A DNA stretch of 64,000 nucleotides from positions 163,333,333-163,397,332 of the forward strand of contig CM060681.1 of NCBI GenBank assembly GCA_030686995.1, in the 5' to 3' direction. The notes under the pieces are model-generated. The model searched no databases. It worked only from the letters and a program-made list of their open reading frames with translations, and was not told where the DNA came from. The position numbers and the translations under genes are program-made. Positions 10,369 to 20,671 of the stretch are shown here, one piece after another. Position 1 is the first letter of the stretch; each line of letters starts with the position of its first letter. The DNA comes from Artemisia argyi (Eukaryota; Streptophyta; Magnoliopsida; Asterales; Asteraceae).

Positions 10369-11979
10369 GAGTAAACTACATTTTTGGTCCTTGTGGTTGT
10401 ATCAAAATCTCACTTTTGGTCCAAAATTCAAAAAACGCTCAATATTAGTCCAAAAGTCCACGTGGACTTCATTTTTAGTCCAAAATTCGTCCCTAGTTAG
10501 TTTAGTCGTTAAGTACGTTGCACCGTTAGTCCCTAGTTAGTTTGGTCGTTAGCAATGTTTACACCGTTAGTCCTTGTGGTTAAAAAATTGAAAAAAATTC
10601 GAAAAAAAAAAATTCGAAAAAAAAATAATTTGAAAAATTAGAAAAAAATTCTAAAAAAAAATTTTTACGAAATTTTTTTTTTCCAAAAAAAAAAAATTTG
10701 AAAAAAAATTTCTAATAAAAATTTTTCTTAAAAAATTCGAAAAATTAAAAAAAAAAAAAAAAATTTTGACGAAATTTTTTTTTCCAAAATTCGAAAAAAA
10801 ATCCAAAAAAAAAATTCGAAAAAAAAAAATTCTAATAAAAAATTTTCTTTTAAAAATTTCTAAAAAAATTTCTAATATATTAAAAAAAATTCTAATATAT
10901 ATAAAAAATTTCTAAAAATTTCCAAAAAAAAAATTTTCTAAAAATTTCTAAAAATTTAAATGTGTATGTATATATATAAAAAATTTTCCTAAAAATTTCG
11001 TCAAAATTTTTTTTTTTATAAAATTTTTCGAATTTTTTAAGAAAAAATTTTATTAGAATTTTTTTTTTGGAAAAAAAAAGTTCGTCAAAAAAAAAATTTT
11101 TAAAAATTTTTCGAATTTTTTAAGAAAAAATTTTTTCGAAAATTTTTTTTTGAATTTCCAAAAAAAAAAATTTTTTAGAATTTTTTTCGAATTTTTCAAA
11201 AAAAAATTTTCGAAAAAATTTTTTCTTAAAAAATTCGAAAAATTTTATAAATTTTTTTTTTGACGAACTTTTTTTTTCCAAAAAAAAAATTCTAATAAAA
11301 TTTTTTCTTAAAAAATTCGAAAAATTTTATAAAAGAAAAATTTTTGACGAAATTTTTAGGAAAATTTTTTATATATATACATACACATTTAAATTTTTAG
11401 AAATTTTTAGAAAATTTTTTTTTTGGAAATTTTTAGAAATTTTTTATATATATTAGAATTTTTTTTAATATATTAGAATTTTTTTTAGAAATTTTTAAAA
11501 GAAAATTTTTTATTAGAAATTTTTTTTTTGAATTTTTTTTTTTGGATTTTTTTTCGAATTTTGGAAAAAAAAATTTCGTCAATTTTTTTTTTTTTTTTTT
11601 TTTAATTTTTTCGAATTTTTTAAGAAAAATTTTTATTAGAAATTTTTTTTCAAATTTTTTTTTTGGAAAAAAAAATTTCGTAAAAATTTTTTTTTAGAAT
11701 TTTTTTCTAATTTTTCAAATTATTTTTTTTTCGAATTTTTTTTTTTCGAATTTTTTTCAATTTTTTAACCACAAGGACTAACGGTGTAAACATTGCTAAC
11801 GACCAAACTAACTAGGGACTAACGGTGCAACGTACTTAACGACTAAACTAACTAGGGACGAATTTTGGACTAAAAATGAAGTCCACGTGGACTTTTGGAC
11901 TAATATTGAGCGTTTTTTGAATTTTGGACCAAAAGTGAGATTTTGATACAACCACAAGGACCAAAAATGTAGTTAACTC
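10369..11979. mobile_element. Foldback (MULE-type) element inside gypsy-1
   Basis: 1611 bp able to fold into one long hairpin. The ends (GAGTAAACTACATTTTTGGT and its complement) are flanked by the 9-bp duplication TAAAAAATA at 10360-10368 and 11980-11988. The outer ~210 bp of each arm is complex sequence with 'GGTCC' words. The inner part is A/T homopolymer-rich with TTCGAAAA motifs, still complementary between arms. Nine-base duplications and long inverted repeats point to a Mutator-type foldback. No ORF. Confidence 0.85.
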
Positions 11980-12087
11980 TAAAAAATAACAAAAACATAA
12001 AATGAACATAGAATAAAAAGGGATGGTAGTCCGTATGTTTTTTCTCTTTTTCCTTTTTCTATTTTTTTTCTTTTTCTTGATTTTTTC

Positions 12088-12089
<2 letters not shown>

Positions 12090-12130
<41 letters not shown>
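12090..12130. repeat. 41-bp T tract in gypsy-1
   Basis: Poly-A in element direction. The related element has a 47-bp A tract at the equivalent place (47180-47226). A run of CTTTTT-type repeats precedes it (12035-12089). Confidence 0.9.
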
Positions 12131-12132
<2 letters not shown>

Positions 12133-13982
12133 ATACACTCTTACCCTACCATCTAAAATAATACATCATAGGGAATAAACATTTCCCTTACACTTGAATC
12201 TTTACATGCTTTACAATGAACTAATCTAATGACTCGAATTAAGAAAATCAAAACACTTTGAGTACTTTTAAGATTAACGTACATACGGGGGTAATAATAT
12301 GATGTTCTTCCCCATTACTCAATAAAATAAGTACTTTACCAATGAGTCCCAATCGTCCCAAAACAATATGTACAAGGATATGACTCGACTTAGCAACCAT
12401 GTAATCAATTAGATAGTTAACTTAGGGTTTAACAAATAACAATAATGCACTAAAAATGAGTGCATACACGGAAGGCTAAGGCGATTTGGTTGTACATTTA
12501 AGTGGGGTGTAACAAATTCTTCCTTTAAGTAAAATGCTTAAAGTTAGAAACGAAAAGATAGGCTCGGAGGGGTGTACTAGGGGTTTCGTGTACTAAAAAT
12601 GAGTACAACGCTAAGGGTGTGGGAAAAATTAGTTGACTTAACTAGCCAAGTAATATGACATAAATGGTCAAGTAATCATGATACGGGTTTAACACAAGGG
12701 TGATCCTAATGCCTCTTATCATGTAGTAAATCCTACTACACGAATGTAGTCTCACTAGCGGTCTCGGGATGCATCACTAACGCAAGTTCTAGAATCTAAA
12801 TGCTACCGGTACACTTATAAGCACTAATAGTAAATGCTTTTCCTATCAAATCTAAAGGCGAACCTCACATATTTGGGTGGAAATTTTTTTTGAATATACG
12901 GTTATGTGCTAGTCATACAATCTCCTATCCATGAGACGCTTGCTATGGCTAAAGTTTCTCTCCTAAATGTTGTAAAAAATTTTAAATTTGGCGCTAAAAT
13001 TGCACTAACAAGTATTTCTCATAGTTTTATTACACGTCTACCATTAAACAAAACAAACTCAAGCGAAAGTGCATATGTAAGGTATCATCTTTTTACCCTC
13101 CCCTTACACTTAAGATGAACATTGTCCCCAATGTTCAAGTAAAGAATGTAAAAGTTAAAAAGTAAAAAGAATGAAATCAAATACTCCCCTGATTCACTCG
13201 GTATGGATAATAAGGTGGCCAGGTTAAATCTTCCTCCAAGAAAATGAACAATCAAAGCTTCCCTTCCAGAATATAAATCATCTTCTTGTCAAACATAACC
13301 TGTAAATCCTGAGAAAATAGACAAAACAACCTCGCGTAAAATCGGCGGCATCCTATATAAGTTACTAAATCCTAGAAAACAAGATAAGATATAATGCTTG
13401 TGGAATGAAGTTTGCAGATTTCCTGGAGATTATAAAACTTAATATTTCACAAAAACCATAAGACTCCGTTAGAAAAACAAAACTGGTAAAATTTCCAGAT
13501 TTTTACACTTGACGCCGTCAAGAGTTAACTCGTGACGCCGTCAGAAGTGACCTGCAGAAATTCTTATGTTAAGTTTCCGGAAAATTTCTGGAAAAACTTG
13601 GTCCTACTTCCTGGAAAATCCTGCAAAACTTCATTATGACTCAATACAAGCATTTGACTCTAACAAATACTAATATACATGTTCATTTAATATTGTGGAG
13701 AATCATGATCGGTTTGTTTCTTAAAAACATATTTGGGGTTTCCCCTTACACTTATCTTTTGCAAAAATACTTTTAGGTGGAGTTAAGACTAGGCCAAAAC
13801 AACAAACTAAAGTATTTCCACTATTTAGTTGAGAAACATGATCTACCAACAATAAAAATTAAGCATGCATACGGAAGCAAATAACAAACAAACAAACAAA
13901 ATCACACAAAACATGGGTTGCCTCCCAAGAAGCGCTTTTCTTTATTTACGAGTCTTGTAGCTAGACTCAAGGCCATGGGTTA

Positions 13983-16739
13983 CTACGTGACCTCATCGTT
14001 GGTTCCACTCTCTAGGTCGTCTTCTAAACTAGTATCGCTTTCATAGTGTAAGTACTTCGGGTCTTCGAACTCGAAGATATCTTTTCGATACTTAGAACCA
14101 AGCTTACTAACATCCTTAAAGAATCCACATGATAAATCAGAAGTGTTCTTACACCCTCTCCGAACATCTTCATCGCACAAAATAAGTTGGGAACTTATCT
14201 TATCAAGCCCGTCACAATCGATCTCCTTAAGGTCTCTTCTCTTGTATGGCGTTTGGTATGAAACCCTCCTAATTCCATCAGCGAAGGTCATAATTCCGTT
14301 CCGGTCATCAATTATCAGATTAGTGATCTCACAAAATGGCGCCCCAAAAACAATTTGTGATAATCTAGGGTCGACATAGTCTTCGATGTTGTCCACGATC
14401 GTAAATTCCATAGTAAATGCCATATTTCCTACAAACACCTGGATTTCATGATCCTTACCAACCACTTTCTCTCCCTTGTAAATCATTCCCCATCTGCAGA
14501 TATTGTTATAATGGAATAGTGACATAAAATTCTTTGGCAGGAATACGTTAATGTAGATGTTATCGAAGTACTTATGACCGATCATGCAGGGGATTTTGAG
14601 ATTATTCGGATTACGCCGTCTTATCTTCCCCGACTCTTCATCCTTCGACCCATATATATTCCCCTCAAGGGAAGGACGATACTCGTACACCTCCTCATTA
14701 CCCCTACGAAAAATTACCTTCTTAACACCATTGGTGAATAATGCACTACCATCTTTCTCATCAAGGATCACTCCCGATTCATTGATAAATGGTTTCCCAA
14801 GAACAAGGTTGGTTAACGTTTGATTGGTGAGAGGATCCACGTCATCGACCACGGTGAGGTCAGTATTGTAAACAAGCTCTCCAATCCTGATTGATAAATT
14901 TTTCATTACCCTTTCGCACGCAATGCGTTTTGGGAAGGCCTCATGGTATAAGGAAAGGGGGATTATGTTGACTGGGAAGCTAGGATCTATATGACTATCG
15001 GTTAGGAGCTTTTCCTTAATGGTGCAGGAGATCTTGAAAACTTTAGGGTTACTTTCCTTAGTCCTAATGCTACTCCCACTAGTAACATCCTCCATTTTTC
15101 TCTCGGGTTCTTCTATAATAGATTTGCCTAAAATGGTTGGATTTCTCTCATGCTCTTCCGATCTCTCTTTCCCTTCATCCGATTTGCCAGATTCTCGCGC
15201 GGTGTACTGCTCGGATGAGTCGGTAAGTTTTCTGGCCGAATCGTGGTCTACCCTTAAGGTCTCATCTTTAGCTGTATGACCAGATTTATTAGTTTGTTGT
15301 TGGGTTGGGTTGGGTGTAGAAGCAGATATCGTGGTGATGGTGTTTACGAAATGGATTGGTCCTAGGGGGTTGACAGGTTCTTTTCCTTTAGGGGATAGAT
15401 GTTTGAATAACTTGCTAGCACTTTTTATTTTCACAGGGGAGGTTGGTGGACTCATGACGGTAACAGACTTAACCTCATCAACGTGAAAGGGTTTATTAAC
15501 AACATGCTCTTTGATAGTAGTTAACAGATTACAAATCTTGCTGTTCATATCAGCCTGTTGTTGTCTAAATTTAGCCTCGAGCGTAGAGAGCTGTAATTCT
15601 TGAGATAGAATGAATTTTTTTAGAGCATCTTCACAGCTTTGCCTAGGAATGCCTTGTGATGGAAAATGCTCGGACCAAGTGAGTGGTGAGGAGTCATTGA
15701 AAGATACGCTCCGCATTTGGTACCCTCTAAAATTAGGTTTATCCTTCCATGCTTCATAGGCCTCGTCAGAAGTTCGAGGACCTTGACCCACGTGTGACGA
15801 CGTGAATTCGCTATAAGCCCGTTTTGGAAGATCCGTGCAGTTATGAGTCTCGTGAGGGCCATTACATAATTTGCATGTAGAAGTGATTCTGCTTACTTGG
15901 CTTGAGGATTTTTGAGCTTCGTAAGGTTTCATGAGAGACTTGACTCGACCTTCAAGTTCCATGATCCTACGGTCGGGAGTGCTAGAATTGTTCGAAGGCA
16001 AAGATATTGCCTTGACCGTTTTGTTCAAATCACGGGGATCATTCCAACTTTCGTTGTCATAGAGAGCAAGATCTTCTATGAGTTCCCATGATTGTTCCGC
16101 ACTTAGATCACGTAGCTTACCACCGACCGATTGGTTAATGGCTCGCCTCGTGGAGAGATCGATATGGTCATAAAAAATTTGGACTTGGAGCCAAAGATCT
16201 ATGCCATGATGAGGGACTTTTTGGAGTAAGTCCTTGAAACGAGTCCATGCTTCATAAAGAGATTCATTTTGACGTTGTTGGAACATCAAGATGTCATTTC
16301 TAAGCTTAGTAGTTCTCCCCAGGGGGAAAATTGAGCAAGGAAACGAGTGGTGAGATCATCCCATGTGGTGATGGATCCCGCGGGTAAACGCTCAAGCCAT
16401 TGACTAGCTTGATCCCGTAGAGAGAATTGGAATAGGCGTAATCGGGTTGTCTCTCTAGTTGCAACATCTAGGTCTATGGAATCTACGATTTTGAGGAAGT
16501 CCTTAAGATGTTGGTTTGGATCTTCGGAACGAAGTCCATGGAATGCACATCCACTTTGCACCAACCGGATGGTGTCGGATCGCAAGGGGGTCACATTGGC
16601 TCCGGTGAGCTCAATGGTGTTTCAGTAGCCTTGGTGGCTAGGTCGGGAATACTCTCCTAAGGTTCGGGGCCTAAGAGGTTCTAGTGGTGGGTTTTGTTGT
16701 GGTGGGATGACGGGTTCAAAGATGTTCCCGTTGTCCATG
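13983..16739 (-). pseudogene. Gypsy-1 gag with two protease-like domains, broken
   Basis: The frame starts at an ATG at 16737-16739 (MDNGNIFEPVIPP), has a TGA near 16614-16616, shifts frame near 16290-16310 and then runs 768 codons to 13983. The N-terminal third is a retrotransposon gag core (RSEDPNQHLKDFLK, RDQASQWLERLPAGS, LYEAWTRFKDLLQKVPHHG) with a knuckle-like CKLCNGPHETHNC. The C-terminal half holds two protease-fold-like domains, each with an IPCMI/ISCTI start and an L/FG.PF end, but the catalytic D-[ST]-G triplet is replaced (DPSFPVNII, INVFLPKNF). No reverse transcriptase follows. The protein ends SGTNDEVT, as does the relative at 45333. It would package element RNA if intact. Confidence 0.8.
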
Positions 16740-16885
16740 ATGTCGGGTGGTGAAAAGTTACGAACAAAGACACAAAGAAATAAGATAGACTAAAGAAGAC
16801 CTAAAAATAAAAATAAAATCTTACTAGAAAGGAATCTAGCAAGTAGACCTAATAAAAAGAGATTCTAACCTAGACAATAACTATT

Positions 16886-16903
16886 CCCCAGGCCGCGGCG
16901 CCA
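16886..16903 (-). other. Primer-binding site of gypsy-1 (tRNA-Asp type, diverged)
   Basis: The minus strand reads TGGCGCCGCGGCCTGGGG, close to the tRNA-Asp-complementary TGGCGCCGTTGCCGGGGA used by Tat/Athila-type elements, with a small change in the middle. It lies 6 bp inside the 5' LTR end. Confidence 0.75.
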
Positions 16904-16909
16904 AAAACT

Positions 16910-18316
16910 TGATGTACGTGGGAATCGCACCAGGCTTTACCTCTCAAGGGATCTTGAGAAGCTTACAACCCCCACCAGGCAGTGTACCTGATCGTTGTAG
17001 TATAGTATAGTGACAAGTACCGGGGAATTGATCGTTCAGCTAGGAATAGTGTCGCTAGGATTAGAAAACCTAAATACTAGTTCTAAAGGTGAGAGATGAT
17101 TATTTTTGTATTTTTATATTTTTTAGAAAGCAAGTAAAAATCTCGGGTTTGAAGGATTTTGGTGGAATTAGTTGCTAGTCAACTAACCCAATACTAAAGA
17201 TGCAATCAAAATAAAATACTAAAAATGAAAATAAACTAAATTATACTAAGGTTGTGAGCAATAAGTGGAGAAAAAGTGTTTACTTAGATTTCACTACTCC
17301 CTAGACATCTTTTACACGTTAATTACTTGTTATAGTTGCATGGATGACGGATTGTATTCCTTAATATCATTCATGGGGTAGCGCACTTAATTTCCCAATT
17401 CTATGAGCTCTTATCTCCTCCTATGCCATGCCCAACACAACCATAGGGATTATAAACAGTGGCTAATGCATTAAATACAACCAATAAAGACCTAGTGCAC
17501 ATCGGTTCATGTTTCCTAAGACGTTCAAGCATGTTACCATTTGGAGATCTGCCAGTTTTCTTAAGCCTAACATAAAATTCATTCATCCAAAACAACTATA
17601 AACAAGTGATCAACACATAATTAACATCTAGGTTTCATTAAATCTAAGCAAACACAAGATAGATCTAGCCTAGCATGATGAAATTAAGACAAGAACAAGA
17701 TATAGACAACCAACACATAGACATATTGATTGAATTAAAAGAGTACTTATCTCAATTACACATGAAAGGTATCAAGGGCTTAGAACCCTTGAAAAACCTG
17801 TAAAATTTGCACCAAGTTCGTACTTAGGGTTTCTCCAAAACTTCTCTCTTTTTAATGTGAAAATTAGAAAACTATATATAGGAAATAGGGTCTGACGGCG
17901 TCAAGACAAAGTTTGTGACGCCGTCACCTCGCCGCCAAAACACTTCTCTGACTGCCTTGATCTACTTTTGACGCCGTCATGTGTTATGCATTTCCAGGCC
18001 GTCATGACTTTTACTCTTGACGCCCTACTTCGTGACGCCGTCCATTCTGTACTGGGTCGTCATGGAATTTACTCTTGACGCCGTCAGGGTGTTGCTCTTG
18101 ACGCCGTCACCTACTGTTCCCAGCAAGGAAAATTAAGACTTTGGCGTTTTCTTCACTTTTATGCTCAAAAAACGTCCGAATTGCTTCCTTTTTCCAGATT
18201 TCTCTCCCAAAGTACCTAAAATCACAAAAGGAACGATTTAGGGCAATATTTGATCAAATTAATTCAATTCCGGGCTTAAATGACCCCCTAAAAGTGGTTC
18301 ATTTTTTGCCTCATCA
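16910..18316 (-). repeat. Gypsy-1 5' LTR
   Basis: 1407 bp; right TSD CAAGG at 18317-18321. It contains the same TGACGSCGTCA cluster and, at 16992-17006, the tRNA-Asp-like TCGTTGTAGTATAGT on the plus strand (antisense to the element). Confidence 0.9.
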
Positions 18317-18321
18317 CAAGG

Positions 18322-18500
18322 CACCCTAACTTTTAAAAAACGTCGCCAGGCGCCCAAACCTTGTGTATTTAAGGCCGATTGCGTCCCTTGACCAGTTTCG
18401 GCTGGTCAACGCACGTTTCTTTTTTGTTATAATATGAGGGGCATAATAGTCCAATCACGTTATAACCAATCCTACAAGCCTGAGTTAACCCAACAGTTAA
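18322..18500 (+). repeat. MULE left terminal inverted repeat, inner part
   Basis: Continues 8412-8460 after the gypsy-1 insertion. It matches the reverse complement of 37324-37480 with a few substitutions and short gaps; similarity fades after AGTTAACCC near 18500. Confidence 0.8.
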
Positions 18501-18764
18501 CATTAGGGACGATTCATGAAGTTTACTTTGCAACTTGAGCTTACCTTCTCTAATACACTAGCTCATTTTGTGCGCAAATCAATAAACCCACCCGCCGAAA
18601 CCCCTATGCCCACCATATAACATATACCTATTGAAAAACCAAATCCAAATAGAAAAAACCTCATTTACTGAAAATCCAAGACGAAATCCAAGCCTTCATT
18701 TTCCATAAATCACCATGTCTTTTGGACGAAATGTTATGAATTACATGCCGGATTATTTAGCAAC

Positions 18765-20112
18765 ATGCCGGATAACGTTGTCACCAATATTTTGAACCGT
18801 TTGCCACTCAAAGAGGCGGTGACGACATCTAGTTTAGCAAAAAACTGGAGGTTTAAGTGGACTTTGCTCACCGATGTTATACTTGATGAGGTTTTTTTTT
18901 CTTGACAAATAAGTTTGAAGGGATGCATGCTACTAGATTGCTGCTTCAGCTCAAAGGTCCCATAAGAAGGTTTGTCTTCTCTGTAGAGCTTAAACCCTTG
19001 TCTGGACAAGATTACTTAAATTATGAAGAGATTCATGCTTGCCTGTTGTTGTTGGGTCAACGAGGAATTGAGGAGCTCCTTATACATAACTGGTCCTCCA
19101 AACCAGTTATCTTGCCAACCCAAATGTACACTCGTTTGGAGTTGAAACATCTAGAACTTCATTGGTGTACATTACCTAGTTTGGTATCGTTTGAAGGTTT
19201 CCCAAATCTATTGACCTTAGAATTGTTATCCGTCAAATTTCTGACCGGTACAATTTGGGACTTTATTGCTAGTTGTCCCTTACTTGAGTCTCTTAAAATC
19301 AATCGTACTGATACAAAAGAGATGAGACTATTTGATATTGCACTGCTTGGGAATCTGAAGAAGTTGTATTTGTCATTCAGTCTTTTGAACCAGGTCACCA
19401 GAATCACAACTTACAATATATCTCTGCTGAGAAGTCTTCCCAAACTTGAGTCTCTTACATTAGATTTTCAAGAGTGCAAGGTAAGACCAATTTGAGTTTC
19501 ACACTTCAAATTACAGATTTTTAAAGTAATGGCTACTACTTATGAAATGTAATCTTTAAAAATTCTAAAAAATGTACCTGTTGTAGTTATTGGCAGAAGG
19601 TAGCTCATGGATGAATGTACCTGTATCATTTGTATCCCTCAAGAATCTAAATCTATCCAGAGTCAATTTTGGGAACAATGAAATGGTAGCATCCATCATT
19701 CAAATGATTCGTAGAGCTCCAAGATTGCAAATGCTAGAAACCAGAGTAAGTGGAATGCAATATGTATTATGCTTCACATCAACCTAAATTGCCATGGTTG
19801 TGTATCTCAATTTGCAGGCTTCATTCGAAAGTGATCTACCTTTGGAAAGTTATTCATTATATTTAGGAAGCAACAGAATGGGGTCGGGCCAGCTCAAGAG
19901 TGTGGTGTTTCGATCTTTTCCTATATCAGTTAATAAATTTAACAATAATAAAGTTTGTACTTGCTTGTTCCCCCTTGCTGAAGAAACTTTATATCAAGCT
20001 TTGCACTCTAAATCATAATCACGCTGAAAATGTGGTGATGAATTGGGAGTTGGCTAGGGAGCTGTTGAAACTCCACCGAGCTTCCCCCACAGCCGTAGTG
20101 GAATTCCTCTAG
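18765..20112 (+). pseudogene. F-box/LRR (FBD-type) gene fragment captured by the MULE
   Basis: Exon 1 (18765-19480) starts with an F-box (MPDNVVTNILNRLPLKEAV..SSLAKNWRFKWT), continues with leucine-rich repeats (LKHLELHWCTLPS, LLTLELLSVKFL, LESLTLDFQECK), and splices at GT 19481 to exon 2 (19587-19745) and, through a 72-bp intron, to exon 3 (19818-20112). Exon 3 ends with the FBD-like FVLACSPLLKKLYI...ELLKLHRASP. Members of this plant family (At1g13570-like) act as substrate adaptors of SCF ubiquitin ligases. Two frameshifts are visible: at the T-run near 18890-18900 and near 19930-19940. Introns are retained, so the copy came from DNA. It could yield antisense or small RNA but not a full protein. 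Confidence 0.8.
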
Positions 20113-20666
20113 TGTTTTTTTTTTCTTTTTTTTTCCTATGGTTTGTTTAATGTTTAGCTTGTACCCTATGACAATTAACGACGTATTTTGTTGTTCCTGT
20201 TTCATTCTATGGTTTGTTTGATGTTTAGCTTGTAAATTACCCTAAATGGTGTTGTTTGAAATATTGTGGGTGTGTTTTGGATATGGCAATTTGACTTTTT
20301 AAAGTCAAAGTTACATATGGCACTTCAACTTGGTATTAGAAAGTGTAGGTTGAAACTAGCATATACATACAGCAATATGGTTTATCCTACACATATAGTT
20401 GCAAAATATGGTATTAGAAAGTGCAGGTTAAAACTTATCATTAGTTTGTCATGGGATGCTTCTAATACACATTATGATCCATCAATCTTTATATCAGACA
20501 CACAATATATGATACAAATGACATTCATATATCTTATTAAGCAACTCTGTCACTAGACTTACATGTCGGCCATCTCTCCAGAAGGATGCAGTCATCTTCC
20601 TGTAGAATGCCCTTTTTTCTTGGTTATGGACTGTGTGGTGTTCCCAATTACACATCCAATTCATCT
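20113..20666. other. MULE interior, no gene recognised
   Basis: Follows the F-box fragment. A phrase GGTATTAGAAAGTG.AGGTT occurs twice (about 20330 and 20410). The ORF over 20266-20556 has no recognisable domain. Confidence 0.5.
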
Positions 20667-20671
20667 AAGGG

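Larger units (their letters stand above)
9885..13982 (-). other. Non-coding 3' internal region of gypsy-1
   Basis: No coding sequence. It matches, in reverse, most of 45334-47760 of the related element, so it is a conserved non-coding part of this family. It contains a foldback insertion (10369-11979), a poly-T tract and two TGACGCCGTCA palindromes near 13509-13545. ORFs predicted in the A/T-rich tracts are low-complexity artefacts. Confidence 0.75.
8461..18316 (-). mobile_element. Gag-only gypsy-type LTR element (gypsy-1)
   Basis: LTRs at 8461-9866 and 16910-18316 (TGATG...CATCA ends) are flanked by CAAGG at 8456-8460 and 18317-18321. The primer site at 16886-16903 is of the tRNA-Asp type. 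One long gag/protease-like ORF is present, but no reverse transcriptase or integrase, so it depends on a helper (a TR-GAG or LARD-like element). The two LTRs differ at roughly 2% of sites by eye. It is inserted in the left inverted repeat of the MULE and is itself interrupted by a foldback element. A gag-poorer relative lies at 42753-49172. Confidence 0.9.

Noticed and set aside
11848..12138. Lys-rich ORF on the minus strand
   Set aside because: Product of the poly-T tract at 12090-12130 and adjoining low-complexity DNA; no conserved counterpart in gypsy-3.
18715..18767. Upstream ATG at 18715 as start of the F-box gene
   Set aside because: It is in another frame and reaches a stop soon; the ATG at 18765 leads directly into the F-box.
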